From assembly GCA_949284695.1 (NCBI GenBank), contig CASDWJ010000017.1, positions 1 through 61,321 on the forward strand: 61,321 bases of DNA, in the 5' to 3' direction. This DNA is from an uncultured Christensenella sp. Its GTDB lineage: Bacteria > Bacillota > Clostridia > Christensenellales > UBA3700. How positions within the stretch are numbered: the stretch's first letter is position 1; each line of letters starts with the position of its first letter. Below are positions 7,910-16,990 of the stretch, in pieces. A program made the position numbers and the translations under genes. The notes under the pieces are model-generated. The model saw only the letters and a program-made list of their open reading frames with translations. It ran no database searches and was not told the DNA's origin.

Positions 7910-9568
7910 ATGGCAAAAAAATATAAAGCGCTCAAAGTCGTTTTTCTCGGCGGCGTGGGCGAGATAGGAAAGAACATGACCGCGATCGAGTACGGCGACA
8001 ACATACTCATCATAGATTGCGGCTGTATGTTCGGCACGGTCGATACGCCGGGCGTCGATCTGATCATCCCGGATTTTTCTTATATCGACGAAAATATAGA
8101 CAAGATCAAGGGCATAGTGCTGACTCACGGTCACGAGGACCATATAGGCGGCGTGCCCTATCTCGTAAAAGACAGACTGGACAACGTGAAGATCTACGGC
8201 AGCGATCTGACGCTCGCGCTTCTCAAAAACAAGTTCAAGGAGCACAACATCACGTCGCCCAAACTCGTTACGGTCAAGGGCGGCGAGGTCAAAAATATCG
8301 GTTGCTTCGACGTGGAATTCGTAAGGGTCACGCACAGCATTTCGGGTTCATACGCGCTCGCGATCAAAACGCCCGTCGGTGTCGTGTTTCATACGGGAGA
8401 CTTCAAGGTCGACCACACTCCGCTTTCGGGCGAGAGCATAGACCTGCCTCGCCTTGCGGCAATAGGCGAGAAGGGCGTCAAACTCATGCTGGGCGAGTCG
8501 ACCAACGTAGAGCGCGACGGCTATACTATGAGCGAGCAGAAAGTGGGAGAGACCCTCGACAAGATCGTCTCCGCCAATACCGACAGCAGCATCATCATCG
8601 CGACTTTCGCGTCCAACGTCAACAGGATACAGCAGATCATCAACATCTGTCAGAAGTACAACCGCAAGGTCGCTTTCAACGGCAGAAGCATGAAGAATAT
8701 CAGCGAGATCGCGACCAAGCTGGGCATAATGAACGCCGACAGCGGCACTATAGTCGACATCGAGAAGATAGGCAGATACGCGCCCGGCGAACTGTGCATA
8801 ATCACGACGGGATCGCAGGGCGAGCCTATGAGCGCGCTGACCCGTATGGCTTCGGGCGACGACAAGGTCAGCGTGGGCAGACAGGACGTGGTCGTCATAT
8901 CGTCGTCTCCGATACCCGGCAACGAAAAGATGATATACAACGTCATCAACAATCTGTGCAAGCGCGGCGCGAGAGTGCTTTACGGCTCGCTTGCCGAACT
9001 GCACGTGTCGGGTCACGCCTGCAAGGAAGAACTCAAGCTGATGCAAAGGCTTATACATCCGCAGTATTTTGTGCCCGTGCACGGCGAATACCGTCACCTT
9101 AAACTGCATCAGGAACTCGCTATGCGTCTCGGTATGAGCGAGGACAACATAAGGATACCCGAGATAGGCGACTGTTTAGAACTCAAGCAGAAAAAACTCG
9201 TCAAAACGGGTACGGTCACGGCGGGCAACGTATACGTTGACGGGCTCGTGGACGTGGACGACCTCGTACTCAAGGACCGCCAGCAACTCAGCAAGGACGG
9301 CTTTGTCATACTTCTCGTGACGATAGGGCTTGAGACTTCGTCGCTTCTCACGCCTCCCGAGGTGATAACCCGCGGCTTCCAGATGGGAGAGGAACACTTG
9401 GAGCCTATCAAGGAGATCGTCAGCACTACGGTCGAAAAGGCGAATTACAAGGGCGCGAAAGAGAGGAACAAACTCAAGGCGAGCCTGCGCAGGCAGGTGG
9501 AGAGATACATCTCGGGCAAGCTCAAGCAAAAGCCGATGATTCTGCCGATAATCACCGAGGTGGAGTGA
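7910..9568 (+). CDS. rnj: Ribonuclease J
   Basis: 552 residues, full length. A beta-CASP metallo-beta-lactamase nuclease with endonuclease and 5'-3' exonuclease activity, central to mRNA turnover and rRNA maturation in Firmicutes. Metal ligands are in LTHGHEDHIGGVPYL (HxHxDH), HTGDFKVD and the beta-CASP part; FVPVHGEYRHL is the family's conserved C-terminal-side motif. It starts a run of tightly packed genes: its TGA overlaps the next ATG (TGATG). Confidence 0.96.
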   Translation: MAKKYKALKVVFLGGVGEIGKNMTAIEYGDNILIIDCGCMFGTVDTPGVDLIIPDFSYIDENIDKIKGIVLTHGHEDHIGGVPYLVKDRLDNVKIYGSDLTLALLKNKFKEHNITSPKLVTVKGGEVKNIGCFDVEFVRVTHSISGSYALAIKTPVGVVFHTGDFKVDHTPLSGESIDLPRLAAIGEKGVKLMLGESTNVERDGYTMSEQKVGETLDKIVSANTDSSIIIATFASNVNRIQQIINICQKYNRKVAFNGRSMKNISEIATKLGIMNADSGTIVDIEKIGRYAPGELCIITTGSQGEPMSALTRMASGDDKVSVGRQDVVVISSSPIPGNEKMIYNVINNLCKRGARVLYGSLAELHVSGHACKEELKLMQRLIHPQYFVPVHGEYRHLKLHQELAMRLGMSEDNIRIPEIGDCLELKQKKLVKTGTVTAGNVYVDGLVDVDDLVLKDRQQLSKDGFVILLVTIGLETSSLLTPPEVITRGFQMGEEHLEPIKEIVSTTVEKANYKGAKERNKLKASLRRQVERYISGKLKQKPMILPIITEVE

Positions 9569-10185
9569 TGTCCGACCTCGCGATGTGTGCCGAGAGGCTT
9601 GACGCGCTGAGCCCGTCCTACGAGGCGGAAGCAAGGGAGAAGTTTATCCCGATAATCAGACCCGAGAGCCTCAGGCTTCTGCTTGACGCGGCAAAAAAGA
9701 CGCGTTGCCGCAGGATACTCGAGATAGGCACGGCGATAGGCTTTTCGACGGCATGGCTCGCGGTAACCACGGGAGCAGTCGTCGATACGGTAGAGAAGGA
9801 CAAAACTAGACGCGACCGCGCGCTCGAATTCTGGAATAGCGTCGGCATAGGGGACAGGATAAATTCCTATCTCGGCGACGCTGACGAGCTTGTGCCCGCG
9901 CTCGCGGCGAAATACCGCTACGATTTTGTGTTTATCGACGCGGCAAAGAGCAGATATTCCGATTACCTCGACGCGGTCTATCCGTCGCTCGAAAAGGGCG
10001 GGGCGGTCTTTGCCGACAACGTTTATTACCTCGGACTTGTCAAAGGCGACGCATATCCGCCGCACAAGCACAGGACGATAGTGACCAATATGCGCGCTTT
10101 TCTCAAAAAGATAAGCGACAAGGAAAAATTCGATACGACAGTATACGACACGGAGGACGGCACGGCTGTATGCGTGAAACTGTAA
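9568..10185 (+). CDS. O-methyltransferase, TrmR-like (tRNA 5-hydroxyuridine)
   Basis: About 205 residues. A class I SAM methyltransferase: ILEIGTAIGFSTAWLA is motif I, VEKDK the ribose-binding acidic end, FVFIDAAKSRYSDYLD the metal/catalytic stretch of catechol-type O-methyltransferases, and FADNVYYLGLVKG typical of the YrrM/TrmR branch. TrmR makes 5-methoxyuridine at tRNA wobble U34. The adjacent gene is a U32 protein, as in the Bacillus yrrM-yrrN-yrrO cluster. The frame also opens with GTG at 9565, but ATG 9568 fits the GGTGGAG site and overlaps the RNase J stop. Confidence 0.85.
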   Translation: MSDLAMCAERLDALSPSYEAEAREKFIPIIRPESLRLLLDAAKKTRCRRILEIGTAIGFSTAWLAVTTGAVVDTVEKDKTRRDRALEFWNSVGIGDRINSYLGDADELVPALAAKYRYDFVFIDAAKSRYSDYLDAVYPSLEKGGAVFADNVYYLGLVKGDAYPPHKHRTIVTNMRAFLKKISDKEKFDTTVYDTEDGTAVCVKL

Positions 10186-11405
10186 AAACCGAGCTTCTGG
10201 CGCCTGCCGGAAACTTTGAAAAACTCAAGACGGCGATTCATTTCGGCGCGGACGCGGTTTATATCGGCGGCAGCGAGTTTTCGCTGAGAGCCAATGCGGG
10301 AAACTTCTCCGACGCGCAGATAAAGGAAGCCTGCGCTTATGCTAAAGCGCGTGGCAAAAAAGTGTATGCCGCGGTCAACGTGTTTGCGAAGAACGACGAT
10401 TTTTTACGTCTGCCCGAGTATCTGCAATCGTTGCAGGAAGCGGGGGTGGACGGTATGATCGTCACCGATCCCGGCGTTATAGAGTTTTGCAAAAAATACG
10501 CGCCCGTGTCGGAGATACACATTTCGACGCAGGCGAACACGACCAACAAATACGCTGCGAAGTTCTGGGCAGAGCAGGGCGCGAATCGCATAGTTCTCGC
10601 CCGCGAGACTTCTCTTGCGGAGATAAAGGAGATAAGGGATTACCTCCCCGACGACGTGCAGATAGAGGCTTTCGTGCACGGCGCGATGTGCATTTCCTAC
10701 AGCGGCAGATGTCTGCTTTCCGCCGCGCTTGCAGGGAGAAGCGGCAACAGAGGCGACTGCGTTCAGGCGTGCCGCTGGGAGTACGAGATCACAGAGAAAA
10801 ACCGCAAGGGCGAGAGGCTCCCGGTCTGCGAGGACGGCAGGGGTACATATATACTCAACAGCAAGGACCTGAATATGCTCGCGCATATCGGCGAACTCAT
10901 CGACGCGGGAGTCTGTTCTTTTAAGATAGAAGGAAGAATGAAGTCGCAGTATTACGTCGCGAGCGTGGTAAACGCGTACCGCAAGGCGATAGACGGCTTT
11001 TCGCGTGACGCTGATTATGCGATACCCGACATGCTTGCGGCGGAGCTTGAAAAGAACAGCCACCGCGATTATACGACGGGATTCTATTACGGTGAAAAGG
11101 ACAGCGTATGCGCTGATACTTCGCAACCGAAGTGCGACTGGGAATTTACGGCGTCGGTCAAAGGCTACGACGAGGAAAGGAAGGCGATAATCGTCGAACA
11201 GCGCAACAGATTTGCCGCGGGGGACGAACTCGAAATCCTTTCTCCCGACGAAAAATACTTCTGCAGGACTCTGAAAATTGCGGATATGTACGATGATAGC
11301 GGCGCAAAGGTAGACGACGCAAAACTCGTCCAGCAGATTTTGTATATACCGGCAGACCTGAGACTTCAAAAAGGCGATATTCTGAGAAAGAGGGTGTTGA
11401 AATGA
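10170..11405 (+). CDS. U32-family protein, TrhP-like (tRNA hydroxylation)
   Basis: 411 residues. The N-terminus TELLAPAGNFEKLKTAIHFG and the PS01276-type signature EAFVHGAMCISYSGRCLLS define the U32 family. The four conserved cysteines (two in CISYSGRC, others in NRGDCVQACRW) fit an iron-sulfur site. U32 members once called collagenases are now known to act in tRNA/rRNA hydroxylation (TrhP, RlhA). TrhP makes 5-hydroxyuridine at U34, the substrate of TrmR, encoded just upstream and overlapping by 16 bases. One gene is present rather than the yrrN/yrrO pair of Bacillus. Confidence 0.88.
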   Translation: MRETVKTELLAPAGNFEKLKTAIHFGADAVYIGGSEFSLRANAGNFSDAQIKEACAYAKARGKKVYAAVNVFAKNDDFLRLPEYLQSLQEAGVDGMIVTDPGVIEFCKKYAPVSEIHISTQANTTNKYAAKFWAEQGANRIVLARETSLAEIKEIRDYLPDDVQIEAFVHGAMCISYSGRCLLSAALAGRSGNRGDCVQACRWEYEITEKNRKGERLPVCEDGRGTYILNSKDLNMLAHIGELIDAGVCSFKIEGRMKSQYYVASVVNAYRKAIDGFSRDADYAIPDMLAAELEKNSHRDYTTGFYYGEKDSVCADTSQPKCDWEFTASVKGYDEERKAIIVEQRNRFAAGDELEILSPDEKYFCRTLKIADMYDDSGAKVDDAKLVQQILYIPADLRLQKGDILRKRVLK

Positions 11406-12691
11406 AAAAGACGATAGTGATACTTTATACCAAGGGAATGTACGATACGGTTGCGGCTGACATCTGCAACTATATGACAAAGCGCTATTCCGATTGCGAC
11501 GTCGTCGCGATAGACGAGGACAGATACAGCAATCTGTGCTCGGCGCAGTTCGTCAGGAATACCTATATCTTCACCGCGCGCAACATGGCGTGGCTCAACA
11601 GATTCGCGGTGCTGATCCGGGAGAAGTTTTTGCCCAAGAAGATAGACAAGACGGTCAAACCCTACGAGCGCGAACTCAAAGAGGAGAATCCGACGAGGAA
11701 TTACCGCCAGAAGTTCCACAAGGTGGACAACATCTTCATGCGCTTCAATCCCGAAGTCGTGATATGCCTCTCGCCTAAAGGGCACAACAAGGCGATTCTC
11801 GCCAAGCAGAGACTTGCGATGAACGATGTCAAGGTGTATGCGCTGATCACCGATTTTTCTCTCAACAAGGCTTATATCAATTATCAGAGCGACGGCTACT
11901 TCGTGCAGAACGAGGTGATCAAGCAGGCGTTGATCGCCAATAAGGTCGACGAGGAAAAGATAGCGGTGTGCGGCACGATAATAGACGAGGAGAGGCTCGT
12001 CGAAGTGCCGAGAGAGGAAGCTCGCGCAACGCTGAAGATAGAAAACGATCTGCCCACCGTCACTATAAGCGGCGGCAGGTACGGGGTGAGTTACGTCAAG
12101 GATACGTTCGATACGCTCGCGCCTTATACCGACAGACTCAATCTTATCGTGCTGACGGGCGGAAGCGCTTCGATAGAAAAATTCGTGCTGACTTACTGCG
12201 AGGCGAAGAACTACAACAAGAACATTTTCGTCGTCAGAGAGGTCAGGGATATGAACGCGATCTATGCGGTCACGGACGTCATGGTATGCTCGCCGACGAC
12301 GGTCACGATGTACGAGATCTTTGCAAAAAATATCCCGTGCGTGTTGATAAGAAGCCTTAACAACAACGAAAAAGGCAATCTCTCTTTCCTCGCGGAGGAA
12401 CAGCTCGCGATGCGCGGAGGCAAGGACGAACAGCTCGCGACCGCGGTGCTCGGTTTTATAAACAACAACAACCTGAAACAGGAGTATCTTTACAATCAGC
12501 GCAAGTTCTTCGACGCGGGAGCGATCGAAGGTTTTGCGGAGACGGTATACAAAGAGAGCGTTGCGATATTCAAAGCGCGCGAGGACACTAAGGCAGAAAG
12601 CGCCGCGGCTGCAGAAGCCGGGGGCGAGGTCAAGGACGACGACGGCGAAAGCGATCTGACTGTCGCCAAGAAAGGATACAAAAAGGAGTAA
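11402..12691 (+). CDS. MGDG-synthase/MurG-like glycosyltransferase
   Basis: 429 residues. The N-terminal Rossmann half binds the acceptor (residues 1-170), and the C-terminal half carries TVTISGGRYGVSY, LIVLTGGSAS and a VMVCSPTTVTMYEIFAKNIP stretch, the donor-nucleotide site of GT28 enzymes such as monogalactosyldiacylglycerol synthase and UgtP. It probably glycosylates a membrane lipid (diacylglycerol), but the sugar is unknown. The last 35 residues are charged and low in complexity. Its ATG overlaps the U32 stop (ATGA). Confidence 0.75.
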   Translation: MKKTIVILYTKGMYDTVAADICNYMTKRYSDCDVVAIDEDRYSNLCSAQFVRNTYIFTARNMAWLNRFAVLIREKFLPKKIDKTVKPYERELKEENPTRNYRQKFHKVDNIFMRFNPEVVICLSPKGHNKAILAKQRLAMNDVKVYALITDFSLNKAYINYQSDGYFVQNEVIKQALIANKVDEEKIAVCGTIIDEERLVEVPREEARATLKIENDLPTVTISGGRYGVSYVKDTFDTLAPYTDRLNLIVLTGGSASIEKFVLTYCEAKNYNKNIFVVREVRDMNAIYAVTDVMVCSPTTVTMYEIFAKNIPCVLIRSLNNNEKGNLSFLAEEQLAMRGGKDEQLATAVLGFINNNNLKQEYLYNQRKFFDAGAIEGFAETVYKESVAIFKAREDTKAESAAAAEAGGEVKDDDGESDLTVAKKGYKKE

Positions 12692-12693
12692 TC

Positions 12694-12981
12694 ATGGTAA
12701 AACACGTAGTGATGTATAAACTCAAAGACGATTGCAAGGACAAGGCGGACGAACTCATCGGGAAATTCCTTTCGATGAAAGGCAGAATAGAAGGGCTCGT
12801 CGATATGACCTCGGGCAAGGATTTCAAGAGAGAGGGCAGGAGCTACGACGTCGCGCTCGTATGCACGCTCGAAAGCGAAGAAGCGCTTGAGAAATACGCG
12901 GTGCACCCCGTACACCTTCCCGTGCTTGCGTACGCTAAGACGGTCGTCGAAAGATCGCACAGCGTCGATTTTTGCGAATAA
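12694..12981 (+). CDS. Dabb (stress-responsive A/B barrel) domain protein
   Basis: 95 residues, the whole length being one ferredoxin-like A/B barrel domain: start VKHVVMYKLKDDC, middle GLVDMTSGKDFKREGRSYDV, and the typical YAVHPVHLPVLAYAK (usually YxxHPxHxxF/V). Such proteins form dimers; function is mostly unknown. AAAAGGAG precedes the ATG two bases after the previous stop, so it is cotranscribed. Confidence 0.85.
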   Translation: MVKHVVMYKLKDDCKDKADELIGKFLSMKGRIEGLVDMTSGKDFKREGRSYDVALVCTLESEEALEKYAVHPVHLPVLAYAKTVVERSHSVDFCE

Positions 12982-13014
12982 GGCGGCTAAGACCGCAAGT
13001 CATAAGGAGACAAT

Positions 13015-13509
13015 ATGAAAATAGTAATAAAACTCAAGGACGGCAGGAAGATGAACGCGACTCTCGACGAAAGCGCGGCGCCCGTGACCGTAGCCAACTT
13101 TGCAAAACTCGTCGACGAAAAGTTCTTCGACGGACTAATTTTTCACCGCGTTATCCCGGGATTTATGATACAGGGCGGAGGTATGGACGTGACGATGAGA
13201 GAGAAGCGCGCCAAGGCGATAAAGGGAGAATTTGCCTCTAACGGCGTGAAAAATCCTGTCTCTCACGTGCCCGGAGTGCTCTCGATGGCGCGCACCATGG
13301 TCAAGGACAGCGCGAGCTCGCAGTTTTTCGTATGCGTCGCCGACTGCACCTTCCTCGACGGCGAGTACGCCGCTTTCGGAAAGCTCGACGACAAGGAGAG
13401 CCTCGACGTCGCGATAGCGATATCGACGGTAAAGACGGGCAGATACGGATATTTCGACGACGTTCCGCTCGAGCCCGTCGTCATCGATACGATAGAGAAG
13501 ATAGGCTGA
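13015..13509 (+). CDS. Peptidyl-prolyl cis-trans isomerase (cyclophilin)
   Basis: 164 residues. Cyclophilin core: FFDGLIFHRVIPGFMIQGGG holds the catalytic Arg (FHRV) and Phe, and SSQFFVCVADCTFLDGEYAA the substrate-binding side. No signal peptide, so cytosolic. It speeds proline isomerisation in protein folding. ATAAGGAG precedes the ATG. A terminator follows. Confidence 0.94.
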   Translation: MKIVIKLKDGRKMNATLDESAAPVTVANFAKLVDEKFFDGLIFHRVIPGFMIQGGGMDVTMREKRAKAIKGEFASNGVKNPVSHVPGVLSMARTMVKDSASSQFFVCVADCTFLDGEYAAFGKLDDKESLDVAIAISTVKTGRYGYFDDVPLEPVVIDTIEKIG

Positions 13510-13569
13510 CAATGCATGCGGGTTGATTGCCAGAAAATGTCAGCTTTTTACGCCAACTAAAACAGCGCG

Positions 13570-13610
13570 CCGCCGCATACTAAGATTATGGAGTATGCGG
13601 CGGTTTTTTT
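13570..13610 (+). terminator. Terminator of the RNase J-cyclophilin operon
   Basis: A perfect 12-bp stem (13570-13581 with 13592-13603), 10-base loop, then seven T. The ATG of the next open frame (13588) lies in the loop. Confidence 0.9.
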
Positions 13611-14163
13611 ATTGTTTTCCGTCACGATAGCGGCGGCGATACGCGTATGTGCGAGCGGAAAAGGAGTGTTTACGCTCGCTTTCCTCGTGCTGACGACATT
13701 GACGCTATGTCCCGAGCAGTCGGGCGAGGGGGTGCGGTTTTCTCCCGCTTTGCTGTTCTGCGCATTGGCGGGGACGGCTTACATCGGGTACGAAAAAGAT
13801 ATCAGGGCGATAGTATGCTCGCTCGTCGTAGCGACCGTGGCGGCAGGCGCGACAACGAGCCGCGTCGACGTTGCGGGGATCGCATACGTCGGCGCCGCGG
13901 CGTTCTGCGCGCTGATGCTCAAGCCGTTCAGCGCGGGCGGCGCGCTCGCAGTCGGGTACGTTTTGGGCGATACGTATTCGTTTTTCGCCGACAAAGCGCT
14001 GATTTTCAGATACGAATTGTTCTCTGTGAATACGGTCTATGCGGCAATTTTCTGCACGTTTCTCGCGGCTCTGACAAAAGCCGTATCTGACGTTTACGGC
14101 GCGCGGCGCGGGCGAGGACGGGCGGTTTTGACCGTTTTTAAACCTGATCGGTACAAGTGCTGA
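13588..14163 (+). CDS. Putative membrane protein
   Basis: 191 residues, strongly hydrophobic, with about six predicted helices (roughly 2-20, 28-42, 52-66, 72-90, 95-135, 145-162) and a basic C-terminal tail. No family recognised. The start is doubtful: the ATG at 13588 lies in the loop of the upstream terminator and has no ribosome binding site; a later start is possible. The stop codon lies inside the next terminator. Hydrophobicity and codon use like the neighbours support a real gene, but the case is not firm. Confidence 0.5.
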   Translation: MEYAAVFLLFSVTIAAAIRVCASGKGVFTLAFLVLTTLTLCPEQSGEGVRFSPALLFCALAGTAYIGYEKDIRAIVCSLVVATVAAGATTSRVDVAGIAYVGAAAFCALMLKPFSAGGALAVGYVLGDTYSFFADKALIFRYELFSVNTVYAAIFCTFLAALTKAVSDVYGARRGRGRAVLTVFKPDRYKC

Positions 14164-14183
14164 CAACGGTCGGCACTTTTTTT
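14157..14183 (+). terminator. Terminator overlapping the end of the membrane-protein gene
   Basis: An 8-bp stem (14157-14164 with 14169-14176, one G-U pair) is followed by seven T. It includes the TGA stop at 14161-14163. Confidence 0.8.
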
Positions 14184-14193
14184 ACGCGCGCCC

Positions 14194-14222
14194 GCTTTAC
14201 TTTGGCGCAATTATATTATATA
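14194..14222 (+). promoter_or_regulatory. Promoter of DUF512-der
   Basis: TTTACT, a 17-base AT-rich spacer and TATAAT end near 14222, about 30 bases before the ATG at 14255, which has AAAGGAGAG. Confidence 0.6.
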
Positions 14223-14254
14223 ATTTTACGGAAGCGCGCTTCAAAGGAGAGAAC

Positions 14255-15550
14255 ATGCCCAAAATCGTAAAAGTGGACGCAAACGGTATCGCCGCGGAAC
14301 TCGGCTTCGAGGTCGGCGACGAGATAATCGGCTTCGACGGTCATCCGTACGAGGACGTCCTCGACTACATTTTTTACGACGAAGCCGAAAAGTTTACAAT
14401 AAACGTCCGCACCAAGGACGGTGAGACCGTAGACTGCGAAGTGGAAAAATTGCCCGAGGAGAAGATAGGCGTAGAGTTTGACGACGACGGTCAGCTCGTG
14501 CCGATACGTTGCAGGAACAAATGCGTGTTCTGCTTCGTCGATCAGCTCCCCAAGGGGATGAGAGACACCCTTTACGTCAAGGACGACGATTACAGGCTGT
14601 CCTTCGTCAGCGGCAATTACGTGACTCTGACCAACGTGTTCGACAAGGAGATGGAGAGGATATTGAGGCTTCACCTCAGCCCGCTTTACGTATCCGTGCA
14701 TTGCTTCGACAAGGCGCGAAAGACGGAGATGGTCGCCAATCCCGAGGGCGCGAAACTTTTCGACAAGATGAAAGTCCTCGCCGCGCACGGCATAGTCATG
14801 CACACGCAGATAGTGCTGTGCAAGGGCGTGAACGACGGAGAGATACTGGGCGAAACGCTTGAAGAACTTGCAAAGTTACGCCCGCAGGTCGCGTCGGTCG
14901 CGATAGTGCCCGTAGGACTTACCGGACACCGCGAAAAGCTGAAAAAGCTCGACGCGATAGACGAAAAAACGGCGCGCGAAGTGATAAGCGCCGTCGAAAA
15001 GTTCGACAAGGAACAGGGCGGCGGCTTTGCCTGTTGCTCGGACGAATTCTATCTCAAGGCGGATCTGCCGCTTCCCGATTACGAGAGATACGGCGATTTT
15101 TCGCAGATAGAGAACGGCGTGGGTCTCGTCCGCACCTTTGAAAGAGAGGTGGACGAGAGTCTGAAAGGGCTGAACGTATGCGACGCGGCGGGCGAAGTCG
15201 CGTTCGTTACGGGGCAGTCTTTCAAAGGCGAGCTCGCAAAGTGCGTAGACAAGGTGCGCCCGTATTTCCCCAATTGCACGTTCAGGATAGTCGACGTATA
15301 CAACGACTATTTCGGCAGGAGCATCACGGTCGCGGGGCTCATCACGGCGACAGACATAATCGCGCAGGCAGAGGACATGCCCGCGTATACTGTGATACCG
15401 TCGACGATGCTGAGAGAATTCACGCATACTTTCCTCGACGGGATAAGCGTTGAAGAACTCGAAAAAAAACTCGATACTAAGATAATAGTGAGCGCGGGAG
15501 GCGCAGACCTCGTACGCGCGGCAAAGGAGGCGACACAGTCATGCAGGTAA
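14255..15550 (+). CDS. DUF512 / PDZ-containing radical-SAM-like protein
   Basis: 431 residues. An N-terminal PDZ-like domain (1-75: IAAELGFEVGDEIIGFDG) is followed by a CxxxCxxC cluster motif, IRCRNKCVFCFVDQLPKGM, then the DUF512 domain. The family (TIGR03279) is called a putative FeS-containing oxidoreductase or radical SAM enzyme; no substrate is known. It overlaps der by 10 bases. The strong pairing with der, a ribosome assembly GTPase, suggests a link with ribosome biogenesis, but that is inference. Confidence 0.9.
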   Translation: MPKIVKVDANGIAAELGFEVGDEIIGFDGHPYEDVLDYIFYDEAEKFTINVRTKDGETVDCEVEKLPEEKIGVEFDDDGQLVPIRCRNKCVFCFVDQLPKGMRDTLYVKDDDYRLSFVSGNYVTLTNVFDKEMERILRLHLSPLYVSVHCFDKARKTEMVANPEGAKLFDKMKVLAAHGIVMHTQIVLCKGVNDGEILGETLEELAKLRPQVASVAIVPVGLTGHREKLKKLDAIDEKTAREVISAVEKFDKEQGGGFACCSDEFYLKADLPLPDYERYGDFSQIENGVGLVRTFEREVDESLKGLNVCDAAGEVAFVTGQSFKGELAKCVDKVRPYFPNCTFRIVDVYNDYFGRSITVAGLITATDIIAQAEDMPAYTVIPSTMLREFTHTFLDGISVEELEKKLDTKIIVSAGGADLVRAAKEATQSCR

Positions 15551-16869
15551 AACCTTTGGTTGCCATAGTGGGTAGACCCAACGTGGGCAAGTCCACGCTT
15601 TTCAATAAAATAGTCGGCAAGAGGCTGTCTATCGTAGAGGATTACGAGGGCGTGACCCGCGACAGACTTTATTGCGATACCGAGTGGTGCGGCTATTCGT
15701 TCACGCTGATAGACACCGGCGGTCTCGACGTCAGGAGCGAGGACGAGATGTGGTCGCATATCCGTCGTCAGGCACAGGTCGCGGTCGATATAGCCAACGC
15801 GATCATATTCGTCGTGGACGGCAAGGGAGGACTTACTTCCAACGATATAGAAGTGGCTTCTTTCCTCAGAAAGAGCAAAAAACCCGTTATCCTCGCGGTC
15901 AACAAACTCGACAATTACGAAGAAGACAGGATATACGACTTTTACAACCTCGGCATAGGCGACCCTGTCGGGGTCTCTGCGGAGCAGGGACTCGGCATAG
16001 GAGATCTGCTTGACGAGGTGGTTAAAAATATCGACAAGACGCCCGCGGAAACAGATCCCGAAATGCTCAACGTCGCAATAGTCGGCAAGCCGAATGCGGG
16101 CAAGTCGTCCATAACCAACAAGATACTGGGCTACGAGAGGGTAATCGTCAGCGATATTGCAGGCACGACGCGCGACGCGATCGATACCGCTTTCGAGTGG
16201 CAGGGGCGCAAATTCAATATCATCGACACAGCCGGCATCAGAAAAAAATCGAGCGTGGACGAGGGAGTGGAGCAGTACAGCGTTATACGTTCTCTCGCCG
16301 CGATAAGGCGCGCCGACATAGTGCTCGTCGTCATCGACGCGAAAGAGGGCATAAGCGAACAGGACGTCAAGATATGCGGTTACGTCCACGAGCAGGGCAA
16401 GCCGTCCGTCATTGTGATGAATAAGTGGGACGCCGTAGAAAAGGACGCTTATACGGTCAACACCTTCAACAAAAAGCTGGAGGGCGAACTCAAATTCATG
16501 TCATATTTTGTGCCGCTTTACGTTTCCGCCAAGACGGGACAGAGAGTGGAAAAACTGCTCGCGACGGCTATGGAAGTCTATGCGGAGGCGAGCAAGAGAG
16601 TCGCTACGGGCGTGCTCAACGACATAATCAGAGAAGCGGTGCTCGCCAACGAACCGCCTACGTTCAACGGCAAAAAACTCAAGATATATTACGTCACGCA
16701 GGCGTCGACAAATCCGCCCGTGTTCGTGTTTTTCGTCAACGACGACAAACTGCTCAACTTCAGTTACAAGCGCTATCTCAACAACGCGCTCAGAAACGCA
16801 TTTACGTTCAGAGGCACGCCGATCAAGCTGGAGATGAGAAGCAAAGACTCGAAAGACTACGAAATGTAA
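15541..16869 (+). CDS. der: Ribosome assembly GTPase Der (EngA)
   Basis: 442 residues, full length. Two tandem GTPase domains: G1 GRPNVGKSTL and GKPNAGKSS, G3 DTGG and DTAG, G4 NKLD and NKWD, then the KH-like C-terminal domain (about 355-442). It is needed for 50S subunit assembly. GGCAAAGGAGG lies at the end of the preceding gene and serves the ATG at 15541. Confidence 0.97.
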   Translation: MQVKPLVAIVGRPNVGKSTLFNKIVGKRLSIVEDYEGVTRDRLYCDTEWCGYSFTLIDTGGLDVRSEDEMWSHIRRQAQVAVDIANAIIFVVDGKGGLTSNDIEVASFLRKSKKPVILAVNKLDNYEEDRIYDFYNLGIGDPVGVSAEQGLGIGDLLDEVVKNIDKTPAETDPEMLNVAIVGKPNAGKSSITNKILGYERVIVSDIAGTTRDAIDTAFEWQGRKFNIIDTAGIRKKSSVDEGVEQYSVIRSLAAIRRADIVLVVIDAKEGISEQDVKICGYVHEQGKPSVIVMNKWDAVEKDAYTVNTFNKKLEGELKFMSYFVPLYVSAKTGQRVEKLLATAMEVYAEASKRVATGVLNDIIREAVLANEPPTFNGKKLKIYYVTQASTNPPVFVFFVNDDKLLNFSYKRYLNNALRNAFTFRGTPIKLEMRSKDSKDYEM

Positions 16870-16892
16870 TATTTGCAATGCGTGCGCATTTA

Positions 16893-16921
16893 CTTGATAC
16901 GGCGTGCGCGTTGTGTTAAAA
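16893..16921 (+). promoter_or_regulatory. Promoter of the aminotransferase-hydrogenase operon
   Basis: TTGATA, 17-base spacer, TAAAAT, ending about 70 bases before the start at 16991. Confidence 0.6.
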
Positions 16922-16990
16922 TGTAGCGCGGAAGGCGAAATGGCTTTCCTTGTAACGAGACAATAAATTTTTTATATACAAGAGGTGCTT

